In this document: positions 34,741 to 45,915 of the stretch, piece by piece
Position numbering within the stretch: position 1 is the first letter of the stretch
Layout of the letters: each line of letters begins with the position of its first letter
From: Ursus arctos
Taxonomy: Eukaryota > Chordata > Mammalia > Carnivora > Ursidae
Direction of reading: 5' to 3'
Assembly: GCF_023065955.2 (NCBI RefSeq)
Contig: NW_026622985.1
Coordinates: 77,923,931 to 77,987,930 of the forward strand
Length of the DNA: 64,000 nt
The notes under the pieces: generated by a model
What the model was told of the DNA's origin: nothing
What the model saw: the letters and a program-made list of their open reading frames with translations, nothing else
Databases searched by the model: none
Position numbers and translations under genes: made by a program

Positions 34741-35526
34741 TCCAAATTCTTAATCAGAAAACTTATGGCAGGTTTAAGAAAATAATTAATGGTCTACAGA
34801 ATTAAAATCAGAGACTTGCTGAGGTAAGCAATGAAATTTGCAAAGGACAATGTAAGGTTCATTTCCTTCTAGATTAGGTAAACTTGTGCCCAGTATTTAT
34901 GTGGACTTGAAAATTATAAGTGTTTTAAATAAATTAATTCTAAAATGAAGGCATTTAAAATTATTAGCTGCTTATCAGCATGAAACACAAAGAACACTGA
35001 AGTGTGAGATTTTTCCAGCGAAACTCATCATTAAACTTTCACTAACAATGCCATCATTTCCTCTCCCCTCTGTGATCACACCATCTCCCAGGTACAATTT
35101 TACGTTTAACAATCTTAAAACTAGGCAAGACTAGGAAAGCTGAGCAGGCGAATCAAATGATTAAGTTTTTAAAAGTTTTACAGGTATTTAAGCCTTGGGA
35201 AAGCTTAATTAAAGTTAATGAAGAATTTAAAATGGGAGTGAAAATTAAAGCAGTAGGAAATGTTAAAGAAAAAATTACTATTCAGTTGAAAAAAATCCAG
35301 AAGAGCCACAGGGAACTGATGCTAATCATCATCGATTGAAGGAACTGGCTCTGGAAACGCAGGAAGTGACCCGGAGAAACCAAACTGCGGAAATGTGGGC
35401 AGGAAAGCAAAAGTAGGGGAGCCGTGTAAAATGGAGGATGCAACAGAGATCTCATTTTTCAAGCAGAATATTGATTCTGCTTAACCGCACTTTTCCGAAC
35501 TTTCATATTATCATAAAGACAATCAG
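34741..35526. other. Unique intronic sequence
   Basis: AT-rich and then mixed sequence with no recognised element. An open frame of 60 codons at 35157-35339 is unremarkable. Confidence 0.5.
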
Positions 35527-35540
35527 AATATCCTCAGCTC

Positions 35541-35721
35541 TTGGGGCACATGAGTGGCTCAGTTGGTTAAGTGACTGACTCTTGATTTCCACTCAGGTCG
35601 GGGTTGTGGGATCGAGCCCCACGTCGGGCTCTGTGTTGGGCATGGAGCTTCCTTGCACTCTCTTTCCTTCTGCCCTCTCCCCCCGCCAAAAAATAATAGT
35701 AATAATAATAATAATAATAAT
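35541..35721 (+). mobile_element. Can-SINE with (AAT)n tail and perfect 14-bp duplication
   Basis: The copy runs from ttggggcacatgagtggctc to a tail that has become (AAT)n at about 35693-35721. Identical aatatcctcagctc duplications lie at 35527-35540 and 35722-35735. Confidence 0.95.
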
Positions 35722-35735
35722 AATATCCTCAGCTC

Positions 35736-36145
35736 CTCAAATTCACTCACTCATTCATTCAACATTTTATTTGGATCTCAGTCTATCAGAACATCTGGTT
35801 GAGTTCTGTACCACAAAATTCACTACCCACCTATCCTAAGAGAATAGATTGCAATTGCATTCCATAATTGTATGGAATAAAATGTAAAACCTCATCCTAC
35901 TTGGTCCCAGTTACTAGTTACTCATCTTGAACCAAGCTTATCCCTGAGTGATACTATCAATAAACAAACACATAATATAACATTTTCTGGAATATATTAC
36001 TACAGATATGTATCAGGCATTTGAATCAGTACTGTTTTAATTTATCAAATAATATCTGCATCCACAGAATATAGAAACCAAGTAGCTAGTCCACATCTAA
36101 AGAAGCTGCTTTCTTTTGCTCAATCACAATAAGAATGATCACATC
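35736..36145. other. Unique intronic sequence
   Basis: No recognised element. Confidence 0.5.
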
Positions 36146-36162
36146 AAGAATTATCACTTTAA

Positions 36163-36386
36163 GGGCACCTAGATGGCTCAGCCAGTTAAGCATCTGCCTT
36201 CGGCTCAGGTCATGATCCCAGGGTCCTGGGATTAAGCCCCAGGTGGGGCTCTCTGCTCAGTGGAGAGCCTGCTTCTCCCTCTCCCTCTGCTGCTCCCTTT
36301 CCAACTCTGTTGCTCCCCTGCTTGTGTTCTCTCTCTGGCTCACTCTCTCTCTCAAATAAATAAATAAAATCTTAAAAAAAAAAAAA
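36163..36386 (+). mobile_element. Can-SINE with 17-bp duplication
   Basis: The copy has a slightly longer CT-rich middle than its neighbours and a poly(A) tail. A 17-bp duplication with one mismatch begins aagaattatcac at 36146 and at 36387. Confidence 0.94.
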
Positions 36387-36403
36387 AAGAATTATCACCT
36401 TAA

Positions 36404-37374
36404 GAATTATCACATGTGATTTACCTGAATCCCAAATAGATTTATTTCCAAAGCATAGCACTGGGAGAAACACAGCATTAAAATCAGCTCACAGAGTAAC
36501 CGTATTTACAGAAAGGCACAGAAAATGGGCTAACCTTGGCACTCTCCAACTGCAGGACATAAATATTGTGTTCAGCCATTTCTTCATGGTTGGCAATGTA
36601 ACATAAATAATAAAAACTATCTTAAATAGTTTATCAGGTATCAAAATCAGGGAAATGCCCACTAAACTTTTAGTATTGTCTTTCTTTTTTAGGAGGGAGG
36701 TGGGGGTTCCAAATTCAAACTAGAAATAATAACCGTAAAATAATACCATGGGTACTAAATGGCCACATTTGGGGAATTTGGAGAGTGATATAAGGCTCAT
36801 GACAGCCATGATAGTCAGAGTGGGTTGTCAAGGGACTGTGCCCCCATATCTTAATCTCTTCTGGCAGTCAAAACAGCAAGGAATGTGCAAGAGGGGCATA
36901 GTCAAAGACCAGCCTTAATCTCCTAGAGGCATCGACTGTCACTGGTGAGAGATCTAAGAACTGTGATCTCCTCCTCATGTGTTCATCTTGGAAGCAAGAC
37001 CCACCAGGCAGAATGGCAGCCATGAGAAGGGGCTGACAGTTAACAGCTGAAACTGAGGAGGGACATCTTTGGTTGTTGAAGGTGCTTTGCTTTCATAGAC
37101 AAGCTGTGTTGACTATTAAAAAAACCAAAATGTGCAGTTTTTTATCAATAAGCATTGCCTTTGAAGGCTATGTGTACTACTTAGAGAAGCAAATTCATCC
37201 ACATCTGACATCAGTCACAGGGTCTAACCTTTGCAACAGACTAATTCATTAGCCAGGAACCCAAATGAAAAGTGCTTCTGCAGACAGTACGACGGCTCTG
37301 ACTTAGTAATGTTTACACAGCAATTTGTATTTACTTATTGCTAGGATGGTTTCCATTACTTTTTCTTCAGGACA
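36404..37374. other. Unique intronic sequence
   Basis: No recognised family or gene. Confidence 0.5.
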
Positions 37375-37393
37375 GATCCCTGAGGTATTATCT

Positions 37394-37427
<34 letters not shown>

Positions 37428-37495
37428 GTGAGGAAGATAAGGCATCGAGTAGTTAGTATGGAATCACAGAGATTTAGTCAAGCTATGTCTGCACA
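37375..37495 (-). repeat. MIR-like fragment, minus strand, with expanded T run
   Basis: The text tgaggtattatctccatttt followed by a T run and then ggtgaggaagataaggcatc mirrors the MIR core. A run of 28 T (37397-37424) replaces the normally short T stretch. Confidence 0.6.
37397..37424. repeat. Homopolymer (T)28
   Basis: Uninterrupted T run inside a MIR-like element. Confidence 0.97.
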
Positions 37496-39136
37496 CACAA
37501 AAACAACCTTTTGGAAAATAAAAATGAGTCTAAAATGCTTGCCTGACAGTAAACAGACTAGTGACATTGAAATATTTTCTTAGTAGTAAAATTTCACTTT
37601 CCCCCCCAAATAATGTTACAGTTCCAATTTATAAACAAGATAACAACTACATTATTTTTGTAAAAATTTTAAGTATAAATTGCTAGCATTTATTATTAGG
37701 GCAAATAATGTTTTTACGAACATAAAATTTAAAATTAGAGGGCATGAATAATAGTTCCAGGCTTCTATCACCCTCAGCAGCTGTGACTTTCAGAACTCCT
37801 GAACTCCACAGACCACATGACCACTGGGTATTGGGGGGAAATGTTTGCTTAACCTAGCCATGGAAAATTATAAATTCAATAAAACCGTTACAAACGGGTA
37901 AACATGCCAAAGCGTGTAAGGTGGGACTGTGTCGGAACCTTTCAACACAGTCACTTAGTCAATCAACTGTCCAGTCCGGCTGGGCGTGGTGGTGGGGTCG
38001 TGGTTGGGTGGGGAGTTGGGGAGAACTATCAGTAGAGGCAGCTACACAGGGTGATTGAAAGGGGGCAGGAAAGAAGGCCTGTGGCTCATGGACAGGCTCC
38101 TTCCTCATCCAGGTTACAGATATGTCCTCTCTCCAGCAGCAAACAACCAACTAAAACTAAGTAAAGAGAGGTTAATGGTTATATTCATTTTTTTAAGAAG
38201 AAGCAATAGCTTGAAGCTGATGACCTAGAGGCTAGAGCTGTCTTATTCTACTGCAAAAGAATTTAACGGAACTAGAGAAAAAAGGGGGGGGGGGATGAAA
38301 AAAAGAAGACAGAAAGACCAGGTAAAATTCAGCCCATTGGAGATGATGGCATAATGTGTGCTGAGACCATACAATTTCTGAGGGCAATTCAAGAGGCACA
38401 GGCTGAGTCATGGCTCACCGACTCCCAGAAGCGCTTTTCAATGAATGGGGTGAACCCAGACTCCAGAAAAGATAAGGCTATGCCTCTCCAGGGATTAAAG
38501 GGAATCTAAAGAGAATGGCCTGGCCTTGGACATGAGGGAGGAGGTAAAGTGAATTACAAAGGACAGGAACTAGTGAGTGGAACCAATGAGCAAGACCAGA
38601 TGAGCAGAGAACAGCATCCCAAACTGTCAGACTTGGAAGGGACCTGAGAGCATCCTCTCATCCAAGAAGTTTGGGGATGACACGTTTGAGGCACGCCTGT
38701 CCCCTATCAGCTCTGTCCACAGTCTTTTCAATGCTTCAGATCTGGGCCAAAGGGAATAGTGGGGCCCTGAGTTATCAAGCTACTCTATGTGAAGGCTGCT
38801 TTCTAGATCAAGTGTAGTAAAATCCTTTGGTGCTTTACAAAAAGGAAGCTGTGGAGGACATGTGCTAATGAATTAGAAGGGAGGAATACATTTTGAGTGA
38901 AGAAGGAGACCAGAAACTCCAATAATGGATTCTTTGAAAAAGAATTCTCTTATTCCCCAAATCTGTGGAATAGAAAATTAAGCATTTACACACAAGCAGC
39001 AGCCGGAACCTACTTGGGGTAGCATTTCTGTTAGACCAGAAAATATATGTGATTGAACTTTGTAAACTGAAAAGAACTAAGATAGGGAAATAATACTGAA
39101 GTGGCCCTGGATTTGAGTCCTTATTTCACGAAGTCG

Positions 39137-39138
<2 letters not shown>
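37496..39138. other. Unique intronic sequence
   Basis: No gene recognised. A segment near 38628-38660 (acttggaagggacctgagag) resembles an old interspersed repeat too short to name. Confidence 0.5.

Positions 39139-39176
<38 letters not shown>
39139..39176. repeat. Microsatellite (GT)n
   Basis: Nineteen uninterrupted gt units. Confidence 0.97.
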
Positions 39177-39178
<2 letters not shown>

Positions 39179-39204
39179 TTTTTCCCTGAAAATAAATGAG
39201 ACAG

Positions 39205-40400
39205 ACGTCCATTATCAAGTATTTGGAAAATAGATGGAAGAGAAGAGAAATATTCAATCTTAAACCTTCCACTTAGTCATGACCACTGTTAATAGTTTGG
39301 TACATTACATACCAGGCTTTATTGATACGTACATCTGTGCCTTGTTTATAAATAAAATTGGGATCCTAATGCTTTCTTTCTTTACTTGTCAATACATTGT
39401 ATACTTATAATCTTAAAACATTATTTTGCAGGCTATGTGAAATTGTACTACTTTCTTTTTTTTTTAATGATTTTTTATTATATTATGTTAGTCACCATAC
39501 AGTACATCCCCGGTTTCCGATGTAAGGCTCGATGATTCATTAGTTGCGTACAACACCCAGTGCACCATGTAATACGTGCCCTCCTTACTACCCATCACCG
39601 GTCTATCCCAATCCCCCACCCCCCTCCCCTCTGAGGCCCTCAGTTTGTTTCTCATAGTCCATAGTCTCTTGTGCTTCATTCCCCCTTCTGATTACCCCCC
39701 CTTTCTTTATCCCTTTCTTCCCCTACCGATCTTCCTAGTTCTTATGTTCCATAGATGAGAGAAATCATATGATAATTGTCTTTCTCTGCTTGACTTTATT
39801 TCACTTAGCATTATCTCCTCCAGTGCTGTCCATGTTGTAGCAAATGTTGAGAACTCGTTCTTTCTGATAGCTGAGTAATATTCCATTGTATATACGGACC
39901 ACAACTTCTTAATCCAGTCATCTGTTGAAGGGCATCTCGGCTCCTTCCACGATTTAGCTATTGTGGACATTGCTGCTATGAAATTGGAGTGCATATGGCC
40001 CTTCTCTTCACTACGTCTGTATTACTTTCAATCGATTCCCAAAAGTTAAAAAGTTATGTCTTCAAATTACCACTATTTCAAATAAAGTTGTGGATTAACG
40101 TCCTTGGTTTTGCTTGCATTTATTTGGTTGCTGGTAAGATCCATCATTGTGCATGTTTTGGGCCGTTTGCATTTCTTTTGTGTATTGCCTTCAAGTCTTC
40201 TGTCCATTTTTCTCTGGTGGTAGTAAGCTTTTTTAAACAGCTCTCTGTATATTAAGTATATTAATCCATCCTCTGCCATAGCTATTTAAAATATCAGTGA
40301 ATTGTCTTATTTCATTTATGGTATTTTCTTGCATATAGGAGGCTTTAAATTTTTATGTTGTTCAATGTTTTCCCTCACGGTTTTCGGTTTTGGTGTCAAG
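39205..40400 (-). mobile_element. Old L1 LINE, minus strand, split by a younger L1
   Basis: The left part (39205-39443) holds a catgaccactgttaatagtt block. The right part (40030 onward) holds tttgcatttcttttgtgtat and cttctgtccatttttctctg. Both mirror old L1 sequence. The right end is approximate. Confidence 0.6.
39456..40017 (-). mobile_element. Relatively young L1 3' end, 5'-truncated, minus strand
   Basis: Begins with the T-rich mirror of the tail, then tattatgttagtcaccatac, then cagtgcaccatgtaatacgt. It ends in ORF2-end sequence mirroring caatggaatattactcagct. A 12-bp duplication with one mismatch (tgtactactttc and tgtattactttc) lies at 39444-39455 and 40018-40029. It is inserted into older L1 sequence and has a close partner at about 45136-45590 in the opposite orientation. 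Confidence 0.88.
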
Positions 40401-40559
40401 TTTTGAAAGCTCTCCTCTGTGCTACAACCACACATATGAGTTCACCAGTAGTTCTGTCTAGTTCTTCCAAAATGTATTAAGATTGGGGCTTAGAGGTTGG
40501 AAGCCATTCCTAATCCTCATGTTAACCCTGTGCTGTATTCTGCCTCCACTGATCTGAGG

Positions 40560-40705
40560 GTTAATCTGATCTGTGTTTTAATTTCATCATAAAATATGAT
40601 TAATATTAGTATCTACCTCATAGAACAGCTAAAAGTAACAAAGGGGATAATCCATGTAAAGCATATGGCATAGCGCCTGGCGCATAATAAATACTAAATA
40701 AGCCC
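40560..40705 (+). repeat. MIR SINE fragment
   Basis: 3' half only: a tagtatctacctcatagaac block, catgtaaagcatatggcata and cctggcgcataataaatact. Confidence 0.65.
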
Positions 40706-41051
40706 TAGAGATCACTTAACTCCCTACTACAAATGAACATAAGTTTGCAGAATACAATAAAACAAACCTAAATTTAATTTTTCCAAATTTGCCCCAATAC
40801 TATATTTTGAATAATACATATTGTATCCCACTAATTTGAAATGCTGCCACTATACACTAAATGACTCCAGGTGTTTGGATACATTTCTAGACTTTTTATT
40901 GATGTCCATTGATCTGTCTGCCTAGTAATGCAATACTGCTACCATATTACAATCAGTATGGCTGAATAATGTTTTAATTACTTTCAGTGCAACTATCTCA
41001 TCATAATTATTCTTTTTTTTTTCAGAAAATCAGGTTGCCAAAACTCCTGGG
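40706..41051. other. Unique intronic sequence
   Basis: AT-rich, possibly further old L1, with no clear landmark. Confidence 0.4.
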
Positions 41052-41064
41052 TAAAGTTCCAAGA

Positions 41065-41276
41065 AGGGGGCGCCTGGGTGGCTCAGTCGTTAAGCGTCTG
41101 CCTTCTGCCCAGGGCGTGATCCCAGGGTCTTGGGATCGAGCCCATCGGGCTCCTTGCTCTGCTGGGAGCCTGCTTCTTCCTCTCCCACTCCCCCTGCTTG
41201 TGTCACCTCTCTCACTGGCTGTGTCTCTCTCTGTCGAATAAATGAATAAAATCTTTAAAAAATAAATAAATAAAAA
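41065..41276 (+). mobile_element. Can-SINE with perfect 13-bp duplication
   Basis: Near-consensus copy from gggggcgcctgggtggctca to an AATAAATAAATAAAAA-type tail. Identical taaagttccaaga duplications lie at 41052-41064 and 41277-41289. Confidence 0.96.
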
Positions 41277-41289
41277 TAAAGTTCCAAGA

Positions 41290-42587
41290 GGGAATTAAAC
41301 AAAAGTATATGAAAATGTCGTTCTTCTAAAGACCACTCCAAGTGTTCCCTCTAAATATTTGTACAGAAAGTCCAAGGTGAGCTTTTTTGTCTAAATCCTA
41401 CTTTAACCCTAATCACTGTCTAGGTTCTGTCCAGTAGAGTGTAAGGATACAAAGGTCAGCACCAAATGTCAAAAGAAAGAAAGAAAAAAAGGAAGAAAGA
41501 AAGAAAGAAAGAAGAAAAAGAGAAAAGAAAACCAGGTTTTTAAACCTTCCTTGAGAAGACTGAATTGATGAGTACCTTGAGCCTCCCCAAATCATTCCCT
41601 AAACCTAGCCCCAGGGATCCACGAGACCTTGATTCATCACAGGATAGTGCTCAGCCAACCCAAGCAGACCCTGCTTCATCTAGTAATTGCTACAAGGAGG
41701 AAGAGACCAAAAGCCTGCAGAGGCTGAGAATGGCAGTCAAGCGCCAACAGCTCTTCCTCCCAGTTCTTCTGCCCTGCAGGGAATGGCTTGGTGCCCAGGG
41801 GTTCTTACCTGCTTCCCTCACTCACTAGGTCCTCAGTCCCGTGGAGTAGAAAGCTAAGCAAGTGGCAAGACAGAGACGCTGAAAGTGCTGCTGTTATGCT
41901 ACTCTTTCCAAGACAGTAGATTTAAAATCCCCTCATGGAAATAGAAGAAAAAAAGGAACGCTTAAACAACTTGTTTCAAATCAATAAGTGCTGTCTTCGC
42001 AGTGGCCTGATTTCTGTGCCGTCTCCTATTTAGTGATTCTGGGGTTCTGTGTGCACGGCATACGTTTGGATAGATCACTGGAAAGGCCGAGTCATTAACT
42101 ACTAAAACACCACATTCACGTTCTTGCTCTACTGGGTTTTTATTTCATAATAAATACCTTAAGACTTTCCAAATTACTCTAAATTTGTATTTTGTAACAG
42201 ATTCTTTGGGTTCTTTAACCTTCTCCAGGGACTGGGAGGCTTACAGGAAGATAAAACGGAAAAGGGATCTCTTAAGAGAACTGTGTAAATTATGCTGAAG
42301 ATAGAATAAGCAATGAGGAAAACTGCTATTTTTCAGATTAACTCTGGCCATCAAGTAGATGGGGAGTGTGAAGGTGACAAAATACATATGCGAACGTGTT
42401 TGTGATAGCGTAAGGCTCAGGAGAGCTAGTGAGAGGAATGGGATGTTTAATCAGATGTACAGAAGTCAGGAGGGGAGCCTTCAGAAAGTCCCGATAAAGG
42501 GAAGGATGACGTCACAGCTGAGAATCTGAAAGGCAGGAAAGCTCAAGGGTTCATTAGGCTATTCAGAAAGACATTTCAGTTTTCTGC
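41290..42587. other. Unique intronic sequence
   Basis: No gene recognised. Contains a GAAA-type simple repeat at 41471-41530. Confidence 0.5.
41471..41530. repeat. Simple repeat (GAAA)n
   Basis: Irregular gaaa and gaaaa units, almost purely purine. Confidence 0.93.
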
Positions 42588-42604
42588 AAAGAATTCAGAA
42601 AACA

Positions 42605-42785
42605 GGGGCGCCTGGGTGGCACAGTGGTTAAGCGCCTGCCTTCGGCTCAGGGGGATCGAGCCCCACGTCAGGCTCCTCTGCTATGAGCCTGCTTCTCCCT
42701 CTCCCACTCCCCCTGCTTGTGTTCCCTCTCTCGCTGGTTGTCTCTATCTCTGTCAAATAAATAAATAAAATCTTAAAAAAAAAAA
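42605..42785 (+). mobile_element. Can-SINE with internal deletion and perfect 17-bp duplication
   Basis: The copy is near consensus but lacks about 18 bases between ggctcagg and ggatcgagcc, inside the tRNA-related head. The 17-bp duplication beginning aaagaattcag is identical at 42588-42604 and 42786-42802. Confidence 0.96.
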
Positions 42786-42802
42786 AAAGAATTCAGAAAA
42801 CA

Positions 42803-43555
42803 AAGAAAGAGGCAGGAAGAAGACATAGTTAAAGAAGAACCTGCAATGACCTCAAATTTCAGGAGCATTTGCACACACAATAGAAGGGCAAATAATAAAA
42901 AGGAGAATATTTGTAAAATACAGAGTCAGGAAAGCGAAAGCACATAATAAGCCAAGGCTTGGAAAAATACATGTGGCAGGAAATACATTCTTCTTCCCAT
43001 CTACCTCCCCTTCCTCCTCCACCTTCTTCTTTCTCTTAAAGTGCCATCCAATTCAAGAAGGGCCATAAAAGCAAATGTCTTTTGTTCCTCATAGAGCGGA
43101 TGATTAATGACTGTTTGCAGGTGGACTGCGGTTCTCCGTCCCATTCTCTTCTGTAGTGGAGGGCATGTCAATTAAAGATGGTTAAGACCAGTGTTGGCAT
43201 GAAGCTAGCTGGTCGAAGAGATTGTAAAAGGCACTTTCTAATTCTGAATGTTCCGAAGGCTCTCAGCCATGTTCACTTATGAGTGACCACACGTCTCAGT
43301 TTGCTTGATACAGTCCCATTTGTGCCTGCCTTTCTGGCATCTTATTAATAGACCCCCTTTCTCTTTTAAAAATATCTTTATTGGGATGATAAATTATATG
43401 ATCATCTAGCACCTATATCACAATGCCAAGGGTATTTCACATTTAATTGTTTTCAATAAGCTTTGAGAATCTATGGAGAACGGAAGTGGTACTGTGAAGT
43501 TGCGATGAGCAGATGTTCTCATTTTCAAAAGTGGGAAGAAGGGAGGTGTTATTAT
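42803..43555. other. Unique intronic sequence
   Basis: Nothing recognised. A CT-rich patch lies at 42990-43040. Confidence 0.5.
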
Positions 43556-44440
43556 ATCTAGACTAAAGAATACAGACTTGGTAATCTGAGGGGCAGATCA
43601 TCGTACAGATTTTTGTGATGACTTTGAGAGAAAGAAAGCAGCCACCAAGAGGGAACATGAATTTATAAAGACTAAATTAGGTGAGCTCCACCTTAATTCC
43701 TTCCTTATGCAGGCGACTGTAGTGCATGTCATGGGATTTCTATAGAGAGATCAAAATGGATTTTAACAGGACCTCAGACAAAGTTCTTCTTGATATTCTT
43801 AGAGACGAGGATAGAAATATGAATTGTCATACAGTTTGTTGAATTTTAATTGGTTGAATGACTATTCCAAATAGTGTTGACTAATGTTCACTAATGAGCA
43901 ACATTAACGCTGCCCTTGGCACTGTCCTTTTCAATATTTTTCTCACCAAATTGGATTAAGACATGCTGATCAAAGTTACATGTGACGCATGGCAATAGCA
44001 GATACTGAGACGACAGAGTCAGAATCCAAAATTATCTCATCAGACTGGGAAAATGAGCCAAGACTTAATATTAAATTTCATGGGGAGAAACAATTTCACA
44101 GGGAGAAATTTACTTTCCAAAAACAAGTTGTGCAAAAACAAGAGAGGATATAGGGTTATGTAGTAGCACATATGAGAAGGAAATAAAAGTTTTTCTGACT
44201 AAAAGTAGTATTGTGGTGAGTTGGCCACAAAAGTGTTAACATCAGTATCGAGAGGGTGATATATCAATTGTGCTTTGAGCCCAGGAAGTCACACCCAAAA
44301 TAACATGTTTCACTCTGGGAACCTCAAGCTTAAGCAACATAGTGACAAACTGGGAACCATGCAGAGTATAATCAAGATAGTAAGTTGTAACAGTCACTTT
44401 TTAAAAAGAATAATAAATACGATAGCAGTAACGACACGGA
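43556..44440 (+). repeat. CR1/L3-clade LINE fossil (reverse transcriptase region)
   Basis: Ordered landmarks of a CR1/L3-type LINE in sense orientation: a catgaatttataaagactaa block near 43656 and aatggattttaacaggacct near 43756. Next come an RT-like tcagacaaagttcttcttga segment, cttttcaatatttttctcac and gacgacagagtcagaatcca. The 3' part has gacaaactgggaaccatgca near 44344. The frame is broken. This family stopped moving long before carnivores arose, so the copy is a relic shared with other mammals. Confidence 0.65.
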
Positions 44441-45135
44441 TTTGCAGTCCTTTGTCTACATTCTGAAATCCACAAAGTCAGAAAACCAAAAAATGTTTAA
44501 CTCAATTGTTGCCAAATCCTGACCTGAAATGAGGACAGAAGGTTACTTATAGTCTTAATCTATTCCAATTTGGCATGCAGATTTATATGTTTATTTGCAG
44601 AAATATTAATGTACTTGATTACGGTATTCTGCCCTATGTCCCACTGTGAATATACTTTCTCCATGTATCGCCATGTTGCCTTTTATAATAAGAATTTCAA
44701 AATTTATTTGGTTTCAGAAGCTTGGGTTAAAGGACTGAAAACTAATAATAATGTTATTATATCAATACAACATATAGTATGTATTGTAGAATATAATATC
44801 ATTAAAATAATAAAAATAACATCACTGATAACAATAGCTAATATGGGAAGCGCTGTGTGTCACGGTGGTGTCACAACATCCAGACCAGCAAAGGCATCAC
44901 TGTGGCAGAGGTTAGGACCCAAGAACAACCCATGGCCATGAGAAGCAACAAGACTGTCAGACTTTGCCTCTCTCTTCACCTGCCGTCTGTAGACTGGGTG
45001 CACTTCCAACATCCTTGCACAATTTAAGGAGAAGACCTTGAATGGGAGGTAATGACATACAGGGGTGTTTTGCAAGGTGTATCCCTTCGAGTAGGCTTTA
45101 TCGTGGAAAGGCGAAACTTACAAAGAAAGGATCAG
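44441..45135. other. Unique intronic sequence
   Basis: An open frame of 123 codons at 44570-44941 (+) has no recognisable domain. No repeat family recognised. Confidence 0.45.
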
Positions 45136-45590
45136 ACTCAGCTATCAAAAAGAACGATTTCTCAACATTTGCTGCAACATGGATGGCACTGGAGGAGATA
45201 ATGCTAAGTGAAATAAGTCAAGCAGAGAAAGACAATTATATGGTTTCACTCATCTATGGAACATAAGAAGTAGGAAGATCGGTAGGAGAAGAAAGGGATA
45301 AAGAAGGGGGGGTAATCAGAAGGGGGAATGAAGCATGAGAGACTATGGACTATGAGAAACAAACTGAGGGCCTCAGAGGGGAGGGGTGTGGGGGAATGCG
45401 ATAGACCGGTGATGGGTAGTAAGGAGGGCACGTATTGCATGGTGCACTGGGTGTTATACGCAACTAATGAATCATTGAATTTGCATCAAGAACCAGGGAT
45501 GTACTGTATGGTGACTAACATAATATAATAAAAAAATATTATTATAAAAAAATAAAAAATAAAAATAATAATAATAAAAAAAGAAGACGA
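45136..45590 (+). mobile_element. Relatively young L1 3' end, 5'-truncated, plus strand
   Basis: Starts within ORF2-end sequence (actcagctatcaaaaagaac), passes gcactggaggagataatgct, then tgcactgggtgttatacgca, and ends atgtactgtatggtgactaa plus an A-rich tail. It matches the reverse complement of the element at 39456-40017 at roughly 90 percent or better by eye. No clear target-site duplication was found. Confidence 0.88.
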
Positions 45591-45639
45591 CACGGGACTC
45601 CCATTCTCCTATTGTCTTCATAAAGAGGTGTGGGGCTTG

Positions 45640-45915
45640 AGTGAGCTGCTAGATACAATGCGGGTGGGTGGCTTTTCTTTCCCTTTAAAAAGGCAAGCTT
45701 ATGCTTGTCAAATTTGTCATGGTAGATGCTGAGAAACCACTAACTTATTAGTTATTATTTTGAGCGCTTTAATCCCTCCAAATGTGCTGTTCTGAATTCT
45801 AACATTCAGAAGTATGTCTGGAACATAAAAGTTTAAAGAGACATTAGTGGAGAAGGTAGACTATATGACCTCTAAGTTACTTTCCAACTCAGAGTGTCTT
45901 TGGTTTTACTAGATG
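45640..45915 (+). repeat. Possible CR1/L3-clade 3' end
   Basis: A gactatatgacctctaagtt block followed by actttccaactcagagtgtc resembles the 3' end of CR1/L3-type LINEs. It may be the displaced tail of the copy at 43.5-44.4 kb. Confidence 0.4.

Noticed and set aside
44570..44941. 123-codon open frame, plus strand
   Set aside because: AT-rich isoleucine-heavy translation with no recognisable motif, lying in intronic sequence.
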